Source of the DNA: an uncultured Opitutia bacterium | GTDB lineage: Bacteria > Verrucomicrobiota > Verrucomicrobiia > Opitutales > Opitutaceae | Direction of reading: 5' to 3' | DNA: 64,000 nt | Assembly (NCBI GenBank): GCA_903902745.1 | Contig: CAIUWA010000009.1 | Span: 45,550 to 109,549 of the forward strand | In this document: in pieces, positions 7,206 through 17,617 of the stretch | Numbering within the stretch: the first letter of the stretch is position 1 | Layout: each line of letters begins with the position of its first letter | Translations under genes and position numbers: made by a program | The notes under the pieces: generated by a model | Database searches by the model: none | Seen by the model: the letters and a program-made list of their open reading frames with translations, nothing else | What the model was told of the DNA's origin: nothing

Positions 7206-9353
7206 CTACTCCTTCAGTTCGAGCTTGTCGCCGGACTCGGCTGGGGCCGTGCCTGCCTTGGCGGACTTGCGGCCTTTTTTACCACTTTCGCCGTAGTACG
7301 AATAGTTGCTCGTGTAGTAGCCGTAGTCGTCACCCGCGTTCAAGGGCACCTGGTTGAGCACCACGCCGAGCAGCGGCGTCTTCAGGCCCTCGATGATCTG
7401 CTGGGCGCGGAGGACCATGCTGGCCGGGTTGCGGCGGTGCTGGATGAGGAGCACCGCCCCGTCGACGGAGCTCGCGAGCACGCTGGCGTCACTCACGCCG
7501 ATGATCGGCGGCGAATCAAAGATGATCTTGTCGTAGCGCCCGCGCAGCTCGGTGATCAGCTCGCGGAGGCGATTCACGTAAAGCAGGCTGAGGGTAAACC
7601 CGGGCGTCGCCCCGCTGGGGATGAAGTCGAGCCCGGGAGAGATACTACGCTGCACCACCGCGTCGAGCTTCTGCTTGCCGAGCAGCAGGTCGCTCAGCCC
7701 GGGTTCGCGCGGGCACCCGGCGAGGCGGTGTTGCGTCGGACGGCGCACGTCGGAGTCAACAAGGAGCACGCGCTCGCCCGCCGCCCCCATGAGGCGCGCC
7801 AGATGGTGGAGCGTGGTCGACTTGCCCTCACCCGGGCCGGCGGAAAACATCACAAAGCTCGCGGCCTTGCCCGGCGTGAGCGCGAGGTTGAGGTTGGTGT
7901 GCAGGACACGGAAGGGCTCGGCCTCGGCCGGGTCGTCGCCGAGGTCGCGCGCGGCGTCGCGGTTGAAGGGAATGACGCCAAGGACCGGGAGTTTCAGGCG
8001 GCTTTCCACGTCGGCGACGTTGCGGAAGCTCATGTCGAAGTACTCGAGGAGCACCGCCACGCCGACGCCGAGGATGGAGCCGAAAAACAGCGAGAAGAGG
8101 AAATTGAGCGTCCAGTTGGGCTTACTCGGGAAGCGCGCGGCTTCGGCGGTGTTGAGGATTTCGATCGTGCGCTTCGGCACCTGGAAGTCGATTTCTCGCT
8201 GCCGCAGCGTGAGCTTCAGCGTGGTGGAGAGCCGGGTCTCGTCCTCCAGTTTCTGGGCGGCCTCCTCGAAGGGCCGCATGCGGTCGCGGGCGGACAGGAT
8301 CTGGTCGACCTTGGCCTGGCTGAGCTGGCTCTTGAGCTCGGCGACGCGGGCGTCGGCCTCCTTGTAGGTGTTTTCCAGCGAGATCTCGTAACCGTGCAGC
8401 ATCGCGTCGAGCTGCTCGCGGATCTTCGCCCGGTTATCGATCGCCGAGACCAGGTCGGGATGCGCCTCGCCGAGCCGGGCCTTGAGCTGGGTGACCTTCT
8501 GGTCGGCGAGCAGGTAGGCTTGGAGGAGATTCTGGATGTTGGGGTCCTGGATGAGCTCGGAGTTGACCAGCGCGAGGCGGTCCGGCGGCGGGATGGCCTT
8601 GAAGCGCTCGTACTTGGTCTTGCGGCCGATGGCATCGACGCTGAGGGCGATGAGCGAGTTCTGCATCTGGCGCAGCGTCTCGATCTCGATGTCGGAGTAG
8701 CGGGCGTTGAGATCGACGCCCGAAATATTCAGGTCCTTGCGGAGCTTCTCGACCGCGTCGCGCTGGCGGATGACGGCTTCCTCCTGGGCGACCAGTTCCT
8801 TCTTGAGCTGCGCCATGCCCTCGCGCTGCTCGGAGGTGGCGAGGGCGATGCGGTCCTCGGAGTAGACGCGCGCGATCTCGTTGGCGATGGCCGCGCCCAG
8901 GGCGGCGTCCTGCGCATACACATTGATCTCGATGAGCGAGGAGCGGCTCTGCGACTCGATCCGCAGCATCTTTTTGAGCAAGTAGGTGAAACTTTGCGCC
9001 GGCGTCAGCGCCGCGGTGCTGCCGAGGGCGCCGGCCAGCTTGGCATTGAGGCCGAGATGCTCGATGACCGGGTAGAGGATCTTTTCCGACTGGATGATCT
9101 TGAACTGATCCTGCAGGAAATAGGGGTCGTAGTAGTTGGAGATCTGCGCCTGGAAGAGCTTCACTTCACTCTCGGGCTTTTCGACCCGGATCTTGGTCGT
9201 GGCCAGGTACCAGCTGGGCAGGAACGCGGTGACCCCGAGCGTGGTGGCGACCACGAGGGCGAGAATCAGGGCGATGAGGGCCTTCCGCAGCCGCAGCAGC
9301 TGCATGAAATCAGCCAGCGAGACGCTTTCCTTGCTGGCGGGAGAGGAGGCCAT
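7206..9353 (-). CDS. Exopolysaccharide co-polymerase with tyrosine autokinase domain (Wzc/GumC type)
   Basis: A 715-residue inner-membrane protein of the PCP2a/BY-kinase class that controls polysaccharide chain assembly and export. A Wzz-type N-terminus has a membrane helix at about 24-44. A long periplasmic coiled-coil region follows (about 165-400), then a second helix at about 418-436. The cytoplasmic kinase has Walker A GPGEGKST at 506-513, Walker A' VLLVDSDVRRP near 529-539 and Walker B IIFDSPP near 610-616. The tyrosine-rich tail is at 677-687 (six Tyr within DYGYYTSNYSYYG), the expected autophosphorylation cluster. The next gene downstream of its outer-membrane partner is a GT39-like membrane protein; no sugar transferases or Wzx/Wzy are in view. 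Confidence 0.92.
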   Translation of the reverse strand: MASSPASKESVSLADFMQLLRLRKALIALILALVVATTLGVTAFLPSWYLATTKIRVEKPESEVKLFQAQISNYYDPYFLQDQFKIIQSEKILYPVIEHLGLNAKLAGALGSTAALTPAQSFTYLLKKMLRIESQSRSSLIEINVYAQDAALGAAIANEIARVYSEDRIALATSEQREGMAQLKKELVAQEEAVIRQRDAVEKLRKDLNISGVDLNARYSDIEIETLRQMQNSLIALSVDAIGRKTKYERFKAIPPPDRLALVNSELIQDPNIQNLLQAYLLADQKVTQLKARLGEAHPDLVSAIDNRAKIREQLDAMLHGYEISLENTYKEADARVAELKSQLSQAKVDQILSARDRMRPFEEAAQKLEDETRLSTTLKLTLRQREIDFQVPKRTIEILNTAEAARFPSKPNWTLNFLFSLFFGSILGVGVAVLLEYFDMSFRNVADVESRLKLPVLGVIPFNRDAARDLGDDPAEAEPFRVLHTNLNLALTPGKAASFVMFSAGPGEGKSTTLHHLARLMGAAGERVLLVDSDVRRPTQHRLAGCPREPGLSDLLLGKQKLDAVVQRSISPGLDFIPSGATPGFTLSLLYVNRLRELITELRGRYDKIIFDSPPIIGVSDASVLASSVDGAVLLIQHRRNPASMVLRAQQIIEGLKTPLLGVVLNQVPLNAGDDYGYYTSNYSYYGESGKKGRKSAKAGTAPAESGDKLELKE

Positions 9354-9384
9354 GAAGCAGGACGGCAGGCGCAGCGGGGCGCAT

Positions 9385-10560
9385 TCAGAACGAATACTTG
9401 GCGGTCAGACCCTCGCGATTGCGGGTCTGGATGCGCGACGCATCACCGGAGGAGACATTGTCGTAGTCGTAGCTGACGGAAACGGTCCAGTTCTTGGTCG
9501 GCAGGTAGGACAACGCGACACCGAAGCGGGTGGTCGTCTCATGCACATCGGCGGTGCCCCGGCGGCCCTGCAATTGCGAGGGCTCGTAATCGATCGAGCC
9601 CGAGGCGGCGATCAGGGCGGTGACGGCATGCTGCACGTTCACGAAGAAGCGGTTCACCTGGGTATCCGTGTAGAGCACGGTGTTCGACGATTCCTCCAGG
9701 GTGTAAATATAGCCACCGGTGACATAACTGCCCTTGGCGTAGTCGTACTTGGTGGTGATTTCAGCGTAGGGCGAGGTGGCACTACGCTCGCTGTCGCGGT
9801 GGCGCCACTCGAAGCCGAGGCGGCCCGTGGCCGTGACCTTCTTGGCCAGACTGTAGTCAACGCCGCCAAGTAAAAAATTCGAGGTCTTGTCCTTGGTGTC
9901 GCCAACGTAGTGATAATTGATGGTCTGATGGCGGAACTCACCCACGCCTTTCAACTCGGGCAGGATGGCGTAGTCGCTGGAAACGCCATAAAGGTTCTCC
10001 GTGCGGTCCAGGCTCGTCCCCAACTTGGCGCTGTCGTAAAGAAAAATGACTGAACGCACCTTGAAGTTCAGGCCCACCTTCGCGTTTAGATCCGTGGCAA
10101 AGCTGCCATCAAACTCGTTGTTCTTGAATGACTGGTCGGCATTGACCGACAACCCGTTCAACGCCGACTCGGGATTTTTCTGGATGCTAAAAGAGTCGGT
10201 CAGGTCGATATTCGTCGCCTGGGTGAACTCGTGCGCCACGCGCCCCATGAGCGTATGGCTGTCGAGCGTCTTGTCGCCCGGGCGGTTCGTGAAGTAATCC
10301 AAATTGAGCCCGTAGGAAGCCGAAATGAAAGTCTGGTCAGTGACCGAGGCGTTGAAGGAGATTTTGGGCGCAAATTTGAAGACCGTGCTGCTGATCGCGC
10401 CGCTGGAGGTACCGAAGATATTGCTGTCGTGCGTCATGCCGTATCCCAGCTCAAACGACCAGGCCTTCCCCTGATCCTGTTCCGGTACCGGAGCATAGAC
10501 GGCCCGTGCCAGATGGCTGGCGGCAAGCGCACAAATGAAAAATAGCCTCAGGAATTTCAT
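9385..10560 (-). CDS. Outer-membrane beta-barrel protein of the exopolysaccharide locus
   Basis: A 391-residue protein with a clear signal peptide (MKFLRLFFICALAASHLARA, cleavage near residue 20). A run of alternating amphipathic strands rich in Tyr, Phe, Asn and Thr follows, and the terminal residue is Phe (AKYSF), the usual BAM recognition end. It looks like the barrel proteins that accompany polysaccharide export systems in Gram-negative bacteria. It lies 31 bases upstream of the tyrosine autokinase on the same strand. A role as polysaccharide exit pore is inferred from neighbours only. Confidence 0.7.
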   Translation of the reverse strand: MKFLRLFFICALAASHLARAVYAPVPEQDQGKAWSFELGYGMTHDSNIFGTSSGAISSTVFKFAPKISFNASVTDQTFISASYGLNLDYFTNRPGDKTLDSHTLMGRVAHEFTQATNIDLTDSFSIQKNPESALNGLSVNADQSFKNNEFDGSFATDLNAKVGLNFKVRSVIFLYDSAKLGTSLDRTENLYGVSSDYAILPELKGVGEFRHQTINYHYVGDTKDKTSNFLLGGVDYSLAKKVTATGRLGFEWRHRDSERSATSPYAEITTKYDYAKGSYVTGGYIYTLEESSNTVLYTDTQVNRFFVNVQHAVTALIAASGSIDYEPSQLQGRRGTADVHETTTRFGVALSYLPTKNWTVSVSYDYDNVSSGDASRIQTRNREGLTAKYSF

Positions 10561-10618
10561 AAGTAAAAGCTGGGGAAAAACGTGCGGGACGCTAGGCGCA
10601 AATCACGGGCAGTATCAA

Positions 10619-12408
10619 CTACTTTCCCCGAGGGGGCGGGAGCACCGGGTTGAAGAGAACGTAGAGATTTTCGGCGAGTTTTTGGGGCACGGTTAGGGGG
10701 AATTCCGGCGGCGCCCGGCCCGTGAGAAAGGCCGAGTAAATCTGCACCCATTCGCCAAATCTCTCCGTCGCCTCTCCCAGCGATCCCGGCAGGGGGCCGC
10801 GCAAGGCCAGTTCCGAAAAAAACGGCCGGTCCAGGGTGCGGGGAGTCAGCAGCAGTTCGGCCATGGGCTGGTCGACCGTGATCGCATAGAAATCCCTTAA
10901 CCGGGCCGGTTGGGCCCACACCCGCTGCCGGCCATACCATGCCGCCCCGGCAGGCACATCGGCCATCACACCAAAGCGGCCCATGGCTCCACGCTGCTCG
11001 AGTTCCAGCCGCAGGCCGATGAAAAGGCCCGGATAGTAAGGCGGATAGTCAAAGTGGAGCCGGCGCGGCTCAAGGGCGTCGCGCAGCAGCGGCAGGCCTT
11101 GCGCCACCAGGAGGACGGCCGCCGTGACCCGGGGCCAGGCGGCCGGGCCGGTGCTGGCCTCGAGCAACACGAAGAAGAAACCCGCTCCGAAAATCATCAG
11201 CAACGGCGAGAGCCACAGCACCGGCAGCCTTTCCGTCTCGCCCGAATTCAGGAAAGCCTGCGCCACCACCAGCGCCGCGAACGACAGCGTGAACCACCAA
11301 CGCATCCGGTTGGCCGCGGGCGCGCGAAACATATAGAGCCAGCCCGCCACAAAAAACGCCGTCAGAAACAGCCCGCCGCCCGACCACAGCCGCGACTTCA
11401 CGTTGTCCTGCACACTCGTGAGCGCCTTGTTGCCGAGCTTGTTGAGGTTGATCCGCGGACTTTCCGTCGAAAGGCGGGTGCGATACGTCGCGGGTTCGGC
11501 CGTGGGATCACCAGCCTTGAGCGCGACATTCTGCGCCGCCAGCGCCACCGGGTGGCCGGTCAGGCGGATATTGCGGACGGCCCACGGGGCCGCCACGAGC
11601 AGGTAGGCCGCCGCGAGCAGGCCAGCGGCGACCAGCCGCGCCCGGCCGGAAAATCGCCAGGACGCATAGCCCAACGCGACCAACACGAGCACGCCCGCCG
11701 AATATTCCGACAGGAACAGCAGACCGCAAACCAGCCCCAGCGCGGCCAGCCAGCCGCGGGGCGCCGACTCCCCCGCTCCGGCCGCCTGCTCGACCTTCAG
11801 CCACATCCAGAATGCCCCCAGCGCGAGCACCATGAGCAACGGCACCCCATTGACCGCGACTACCTGTTGCCAGGCTGAAACCGACACCAGCAGCGCCAGC
11901 GCCGCCAACCAACCCACCCGTGGCGCAAACAGCCGCCGCCCGAGGTGGTAGGTCAGCCAGGCCGCCAGCCAGAAGAGCACCAGGTTCAGGCCCAACAAGA
12001 AGTAGTCGCCGCCAAAGCCGTTGGGCACCTCCGGCACCTTGGAGAACAATGCATCGCGCAACTCCGCTGGCAGGACTCGCAGGCTCGCGGCGATGACCAA
12101 TGCGTAAAGCGGGGCTTGCGACAGTTCGGGGTAAGGTTGCCGCGGGTCGAAGCGCTGCCCGCGCTGGGCCAGCACCGCCGCGGTCTGCGGATAATTGACC
12201 AGCGTGGTGAAGCCGGCGCCACTCGCCAGCTGCCGGCCCATGTCCGCCTGCAACAGCGTGCCTTCCGTCAGCGGTCCGTGGAACTGCGTCCACGCCACGC
12301 GCAGGGAAAGCACCAGCCCAACGAACAGCACTGCCCCCAGCCGGATCCACCGCGCCCCCTCACCGACCTCGAGCCAGTGGACCAGCTCCTGCGTCGTTTT
12401 CGGCCGGC

Positions 12409-12412
<4 letters not shown>
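10619..12412 (-). CDS. Multi-spanning membrane protein, GT39/ArnT-like
   Basis: A 597-residue protein with about ten hydrophobic segments between residues 20 and 440 and a soluble C-terminal third. Segment spacing and the early periplasmic loop with acidic residues (FHGPLTEGTLLQADMG) resemble lipid-linked sugar transferases of the GT39/ArnT/PMT superfamily. No decisive catalytic motif was identified. Its start overlaps the end of the response-regulator gene by four bases (ATGA-type), so the two are probably coupled. With the autokinase and beta-barrel genes downstream it suggests a surface glycan function. Confidence 0.55.
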
Positions 12413-13791
<1,379 letters not shown>

Positions 13792-13852
13792 TCACGCGGC
13801 GCGGCGCGCGGCGGTCAAGCCCGGCAGAAGACGGATTTCCTCCGTGCTCCGG

Positions 13853-14500
13853 TTATTTCCTCGGCTCGGCGAGCCGCTGGACGTCTGGCGCAAGCCGGCT
13901 ATAGAGGATGCTCGGAGGCGTCACGGAATCGATCAGGGCAAGGAAGCTTTTCCGGCGCTCCTCCACCAATTTGCGCGCCTTCAGCTGTTGCTCGGCATCC
14001 AGCTTGTAGTCCTTCGTCATCGTCTCGAGCTTGGCGTTCACGGTCACCCACGTGAGCACGGTGTACAGTCCCTGCTCCTGCCGGCTCAAAATCTCGTCGT
14101 CGCTGAGCGGAGCCAAGTTTGCCTCCACCGCGTTCGGCGGCCTTTGCGCATGCCTTTTTTGAATCGCGGCTACGGCCTCGGCGCGATGCTGGCGCTGCTC
14201 CTCGTTCAGGATCGCCTCGAATTCGTGGTCGTACTTCGCGTCGAGTTCGGCGATTTTCTCCCGGAACATCGTGATTTGCGGGCCCAGTTTCTGGATGTCC
14301 GCGATGATCTGGGTGCGATCCCTGATCAATTTTCTCGGGCTCGGAACCGGCGGCCGGGGCGCCCCTTGGAGGGCAAACTCGCTGCCGATCGGCGCGGGCG
14401 GGGGCGGCAGGGCCGTGCGGCTTTCCGTCCAAACGTGCGTGGCGAAGCCGGCGGCAAACACCAACACGGTGAGCAGGGGGACTAGCACGCGTTGCTTCAT
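13853..14500 (-). CDS. Exported helical protein, CpxP/Spy-like, unknown function
   Basis: A 215-residue protein with an N-terminal hydrophobic signal or anchor (residues 5-21), a Pro-rich linker (PPPPAPIG) and then long charged helices containing EEQRQHRAEAVAAIQKRH. A periplasmic helical protein of the CpxP/Spy or heavy-metal-resistance type is possible, but no LTxxQ motif is seen. It overlaps the anti-sigma gene by four bases and should be the third gene of the ECF sigma module, which suggests a role in signal sensing or stress response. Confidence 0.5.
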   Translation of the reverse strand: MKQRVLVPLLTVLVFAAGFATHVWTESRTALPPPPAPIGSEFALQGAPRPPVPSPRKLIRDRTQIIADIQKLGPQITMFREKIAELDAKYDHEFEAILNEEQRQHRAEAVAAIQKRHAQRPPNAVEANLAPLSDDEILSRQEQGLYTVLTWVTVNAKLETMTKDYKLDAEQQLKARKLVEERRKSFLALIDSVTPPSILYSRLAPDVQRLAEPRK

Positions 14501-14871
14501 GGACTCAGATCAAAATCCTGTGCGTCCGCGGCCAGACGCTGCCAGTCGGCGAGGCTGCGTTCGTCTTCGATCCGGGTGGTGCGATCATGCAGGTAAACCA
14601 CTGCGGCCATGCACACGGCCACGGTTGCAGCACTCAGGGCAAACTGGCTGAAGAAAGAGGGGATTTCCGCGGGAATCGCGGTGCGCACGGCATGGAGCAC
14701 GCGGTCGGCAAAGCCGGCCTGCAGCCGGGCGGCGGCCTGCTCCTCCAGCTCGCTCCAAACCTGGGCGTCGGCTGGGCGCGCCGCGCGCAGCACGCGGCTG
14801 GCGAAGCTGACCCGCAGTCGGGCGGCCGCGTGTTCCTCAAGCTGTTTCCAAGCGGATGATTCAGGTTTCAT
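14497..14871 (-). CDS. Putative membrane anti-sigma factor with duplicated N-terminal motif
   Basis: A 124-residue protein with one membrane helix (about residues 75-94, FALSAATVAVCMAAVVYLHD). The cytoplasmic N-terminus carries two copies of a 26-27-residue unit, one at about 7-33 (AWKQLEEHAAARLRVSFASR) and one at about 42-68 (VWSELEEQAAARLQAGFADR). A tiny membrane protein overlapping an ECF sigma gene by 11 bases is the classic position of an anti-sigma factor. No zinc-binding HxxxCxxC motif is present, so assignment rests on context and topology. The start used is the ATG at 14871; upstream in-frame sequence lies within the sigma gene. Confidence 0.6.
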   Translation of the reverse strand: MKPESSAWKQLEEHAAARLRVSFASRVLRAARPADAQVWSELEEQAAARLQAGFADRVLHAVRTAIPAEIPSFFSQFALSAATVAVCMAAVVYLHDRTTRIEDERSLADWQRLAADAQDFDLSP

Positions 14872-15493
14872 GTTGTGGCTGATAATATTCGCGCAAACGT
14901 TCCCGTGCACGGTGCAAACGCGCCTTGATGACCACCACGCTCGTGCCGGTGATCTTCGCCATCTCGGCCTGGCTGCGGCCTTCCTGCGCCAGCGCCAGCA
15001 GTGCCCGGTCGGCGGGACGCAACAGTGAAAGCGCGTGACGCAATGCATCCAGTTCCTCCGTGTCGACCGCCCCCGGCGGCTCGGGAATATCCGTATGCTC
15101 CGCGGCAAACGGCGTGAAAATCCGCCGCAAACGCTGCCGGCGGAGATGGTCGATGCAGGCGTTGCGCGCGAGCCGGAAGAGCCAGGCCTCGAATTGCGCC
15201 GGGTCGTGCAACCGGTCGAGTCCGCGCACCATCTTGATGAAGACAGTCTGCGCCAGATCCTCGATCGAATCGCTGCGGCCGACGATGGCATAGATGAAGC
15301 CCGCCACCCGGCGCTGGTAGCTGATGATCAGGGCACGCTGGGCGGACTCCTCGCTCTTCTGGGCGCGACGGACAATACTGGCCAGCGGCTCGGTCGTTGA
15401 AGTTGGATCCACGCGGGTACATTGCTGTGCGGCCTGACGCAGAATAAGCCCCGTAGTTGCAGGGTTTATGCTAGCCGTGTCGCAACTTTCCAT
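14861..15493 (-). CDS. ECF-type RNA polymerase sigma factor
   Basis: A protein of up to 210 residues with region 2 (SIEDLAQTVFIKMVRGLDRL, about 75-95, then AWLFRLARNACIDHLRRQ) and region 4 (EELDALRHALSLLRPADRAL, then QAEMAKITGTSVVVIKARLH). It recruits RNA polymerase to stress- or envelope-signal promoters. The exact start is uncertain: the first 25-30 residues are not conserved in type, and a GTG at codon 27 or so is an alternative. It is followed by an overlapping putative anti-sigma gene and an exported helical protein. It diverges from the lipoprotein gene at 15520 across a 26-base gap. Confidence 0.88.
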   Translation of the reverse strand: MESCDTASINPATTGLILRQAAQQCTRVDPTSTTEPLASIVRRAQKSEESAQRALIISYQRRVAGFIYAIVGRSDSIEDLAQTVFIKMVRGLDRLHDPAQFEAWLFRLARNACIDHLRRQRLRRIFTPFAAEHTDIPEPPGAVDTEELDALRHALSLLRPADRALLALAQEGRSQAEMAKITGTSVVVIKARLHRARERLREYYQPQHET

Positions 15494-15519
15494 CTGACTA
15501 TGGGGTCACACCCCACTCC

Positions 15520-16146
15520 ATGATTCAAGACCGTTTCTTTGTCCGCCGGCCTGCCCTCCGCCTCATGGCGGGATCTATGTTGTTGATTGCCTTCGCCGGC
15601 TGCGGGAGCCCGGCCAATCCCGGCAATATTTCCCTCGCGGCGGCTGCCGTGCCCCAGCCGGTCGCCATGAAGGGCGAAGGCCGGTTCTTCGACGGCCACC
15701 TGGTCGCGACCGTGTCCATCAGCCGCGGGTTTGAACGGGTCCAGCGGAATGCCGACGGCCGGCTCAAGGATCAATTCGAGGAAATCGATCTGCCCGACGA
15801 GACCGACAAGGATTACGCTGAGAGCGTCTATAAGATTCAGCAGCTGATGATCCGGGGCAGCCCGATGCCTCCGGTCACCCTGCGTCTCAATCTCTCCAAC
15901 CAGTCCAAGGAGGCCGTCGAGATAGCGATCCTGGAGGTGAACTCCGATCTCGGCAACTTTGCCGTGCAGCCGGACCACCTGACAGTCGCCGCGGGACAAG
16001 CCGCCGAGCCGAGTCCCATGAATTCCCAGCTGGGTCTCATCGGCGACAATTTCCCGGTGAAAGTCGCCCTGCGCATCGGGGATAAAACTGAAAATCAGGT
16101 TATCAACGTCAAGAGCCTCTTCACGCCACAGGGCACCAGGAAGTAA
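15520..16146 (+). CDS. Lipoprotein of unknown function
   Basis: A 208-residue protein whose N-terminus is a lipoprotein signal: basic start, hydrophobic run, and a lipobox ending at Cys28 (LIAFAGCG). The mature part shows beta-rich segments (VTLRLNLSNQSKEAVEIAIL), possibly an immunoglobulin-like fold, plus an acidic stretch EEIDLPDETDKDYAE. No family was recognised. It is divergent from the ECF sigma gene at short distance and could be part of that regulon. It is followed by a perfect REPIN-like repeat. Confidence 0.6.
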   Translation: MIQDRFFVRRPALRLMAGSMLLIAFAGCGSPANPGNISLAAAAVPQPVAMKGEGRFFDGHLVATVSISRGFERVQRNADGRLKDQFEEIDLPDETDKDYAESVYKIQQLMIRGSPMPPVTLRLNLSNQSKEAVEIAILEVNSDLGNFAVQPDHLTVAAGQAAEPSPMNSQLGLIGDNFPVKVALRIGDKTENQVINVKSLFTPQGTRK

Positions 16147-16157
16147 TCCCGGCAAGT

Positions 16158-16232
16158 TGCAGGAGCGGCTTTACGCCGCGATTTCCAGACTCCGTTCACG
16201 GTGATGCAGCGCGGCGTAAAGCCGCTCCTGCA
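16158..16232. repeat. Perfect REPIN-like inverted repeat
   Basis: 23-bp arms at 16158-16180 and 16210-16232 are exact reverse complements (TGCAGGAGCGGCTTTACGCC...), separated by 29 bases. Each arm contains its own hairpin (GCGGC..GCCGC), as REP sequences do. It lies between the lipoprotein gene and the convergent kinase gene. Confidence 0.85.
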
Positions 16233-16250
16233 GTTTCCACTCAGCGGACG

Positions 16251-17432
16251 TCAGCCACCCAGCATCCGCACCCGCCGGTCCTTGCGCGGGAACTGGAGGG
16301 TCACAATCGTGCCGACGCCCTCCTTGCTCTCGATGCCCACCTGGCCGCCATGCTCCCGCATGATGCGCTGCACGATCATCAGGCCCAGGCCGTGGCCGCC
16401 GGGTTTCGTCGTGTGGTAGGGCTGAAACAGCCGCCCCAGGTCCTCCTGCCTGATGCCGGCGCCGCTGTCGCCGATCAGCAGGAACACCGAGTCGTCGTCG
16501 GCCCTGGACTTGATTTTTAATTTTCCGCCTGGCTGCATCGCCTCCATCGCGTTCTTCGTGAGGTTGAAGAAGACCTGCTTGAGCTGGTTGCGGTCAGCCA
16601 TGACAGACGGCAGCGAGTCGGGCGTCTCGGCCTCAACGACAATGCGGCGGTCGGCAAATTCGCGCTGCTGGAAACGCAGCACCTCGGCCAGCACCCCGGC
16701 CAGATTGACTTCCGCAAGATCCGGCGGCCGGGGACGGATCGCCTCGAGAAAATTGCCGATGATGCCATCCAGCCGCTGCACCTCGCCCTGGCACACGCGC
16801 AGCGACTCCTGCACGGCCTCGGCCTCCTTCGAGGCCTTGAGCTTCTTGAGCTTCCGCTCGATGAGCTGGAGGTGGATCGTGAGCGAGTTGAGCGGGTTGC
16901 CCAGTTCGTGTGCCACCCCCGCAGCCAGCAGCAGGACGGACGACGTCCTCTCATCCTCGATGCGCTGCGCGGCGGAATGTTTCTCCTTGGTCACATCGGT
17001 GAGGATGACCGCAAAGCGCTGCCCGGAGCCGCGGTTCTCGCCGCGAAACGGCACCATGTAGAGCCGCACCGTGCGCGGCTCGGGATAAGTGAGCTCGAAC
17101 TCGCGGGCCACGACGGTCAGGGCCGTGGCCGCGGCCTCCTCATCCAGCGCCGTGTCGAGCGAAGGTCGCAGGCCCGGCACGAGGCGCCACAGCGTCTGCC
17201 CGATGAGCTCGTCCGCCCCGAGGCCGATGAGCCGGTGCGCGGCGGCGTTGGCGTATTCGATGGCGCCGTCGGCGCTGATGACCAGCACGCCTTCCTGCAG
17301 CGTGTTGAAGATTTCCTCGAACAGCCCGCGCTCCCGCGCGAGCCGCTGCACGAGGTTGGCGAGGTTGACCGAGTCAAGGGTGTCGAGGCGCCCGAGCACG
17401 CGGTCGAGCGAGGAGTTTTTCTTGCCGGCCAT
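16251..17432 (-). CDS. PAS-domain sensor histidine kinase (NtrB-like)
   Basis: A 393-residue soluble kinase. It contains a PAS domain (about 36-150: EEIFNTLQEGVLVISADGAI to ILTDVTKEK), a HisKA segment with His175 in GVAHELGNPLNS, and a catalytic ATPase domain with N (NLTKNAMEAM), G1 (DSGAGI) and G2 (GGHGLGL) boxes. No membrane helices are seen, so it senses a cytoplasmic signal. The domain set is that of NtrB/AtoS-type partners of sigma-54 response regulators, so the cognate regulator is probably the gene at 12409-13791. The two are separated by the ECF module. Confidence 0.9.
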   Translation of the reverse strand: MAGKKNSSLDRVLGRLDTLDSVNLANLVQRLARERGLFEEIFNTLQEGVLVISADGAIEYANAAAHRLIGLGADELIGQTLWRLVPGLRPSLDTALDEEAAATALTVVAREFELTYPEPRTVRLYMVPFRGENRGSGQRFAVILTDVTKEKHSAAQRIEDERTSSVLLLAAGVAHELGNPLNSLTIHLQLIERKLKKLKASKEAEAVQESLRVCQGEVQRLDGIIGNFLEAIRPRPPDLAEVNLAGVLAEVLRFQQREFADRRIVVEAETPDSLPSVMADRNQLKQVFFNLTKNAMEAMQPGGKLKIKSRADDDSVFLLIGDSGAGIRQEDLGRLFQPYHTTKPGGHGLGLMIVQRIMREHGGQVGIESKEGVGTIVTLQFPRKDRRVRMLGG

Positions 17433-17504
17433 CGATGCGCGTTATGACGCCGGCGCGGCGCGGGTCAACGCCCGTGGGGCGTTCTGTCATCCGGAAGCCG
17501 CTGT

Positions 17505-17617
17505 TGTAGGCCACCCCGCTGAGGTGGCTGCCAGCCCACCGGGCTGGCCTACAGCTCTGCGCAATCCATGACTAAAATACCGACCGGGCCAAACGGGCAG
17601 GTCTCAGACCTGCCCTA
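17505..17617. repeat. REP-like pair plus single REP hairpin before rnhB end
   Basis: TGTAGGCCA at 17505-17513 pairs with TGGCCTACA at 17545-17553, and each side has its own hairpin (17511-17527, 17532-17546). A separate REP follows. GGGCAGGTCT at 17595-17604 and its complement at 17606-17615 form a 10-bp stem whose GTAG foot, read on the minus strand, contains the rnhB stop codon TAG (17615-17617). Confidence 0.7.

Noticed and set aside
7437..9476. A 679-codon plus-strand frame opposite the tyrosine autokinase
   Set aside because: It is antisense to a gene with clear Walker motifs, and the composition (Glu/Arg/Gly/Val-rich, no hydrophobic core) is typical of shadow frames.
16158..16232. Treating the perfect inverted repeats as ordinary transcription terminators
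   Set aside because: Their arms carry inner hairpins and GTAG or similar feet, lack T-runs, recur as families and occur also upstream of and inside genes, unlike the five clear terminators in the window.
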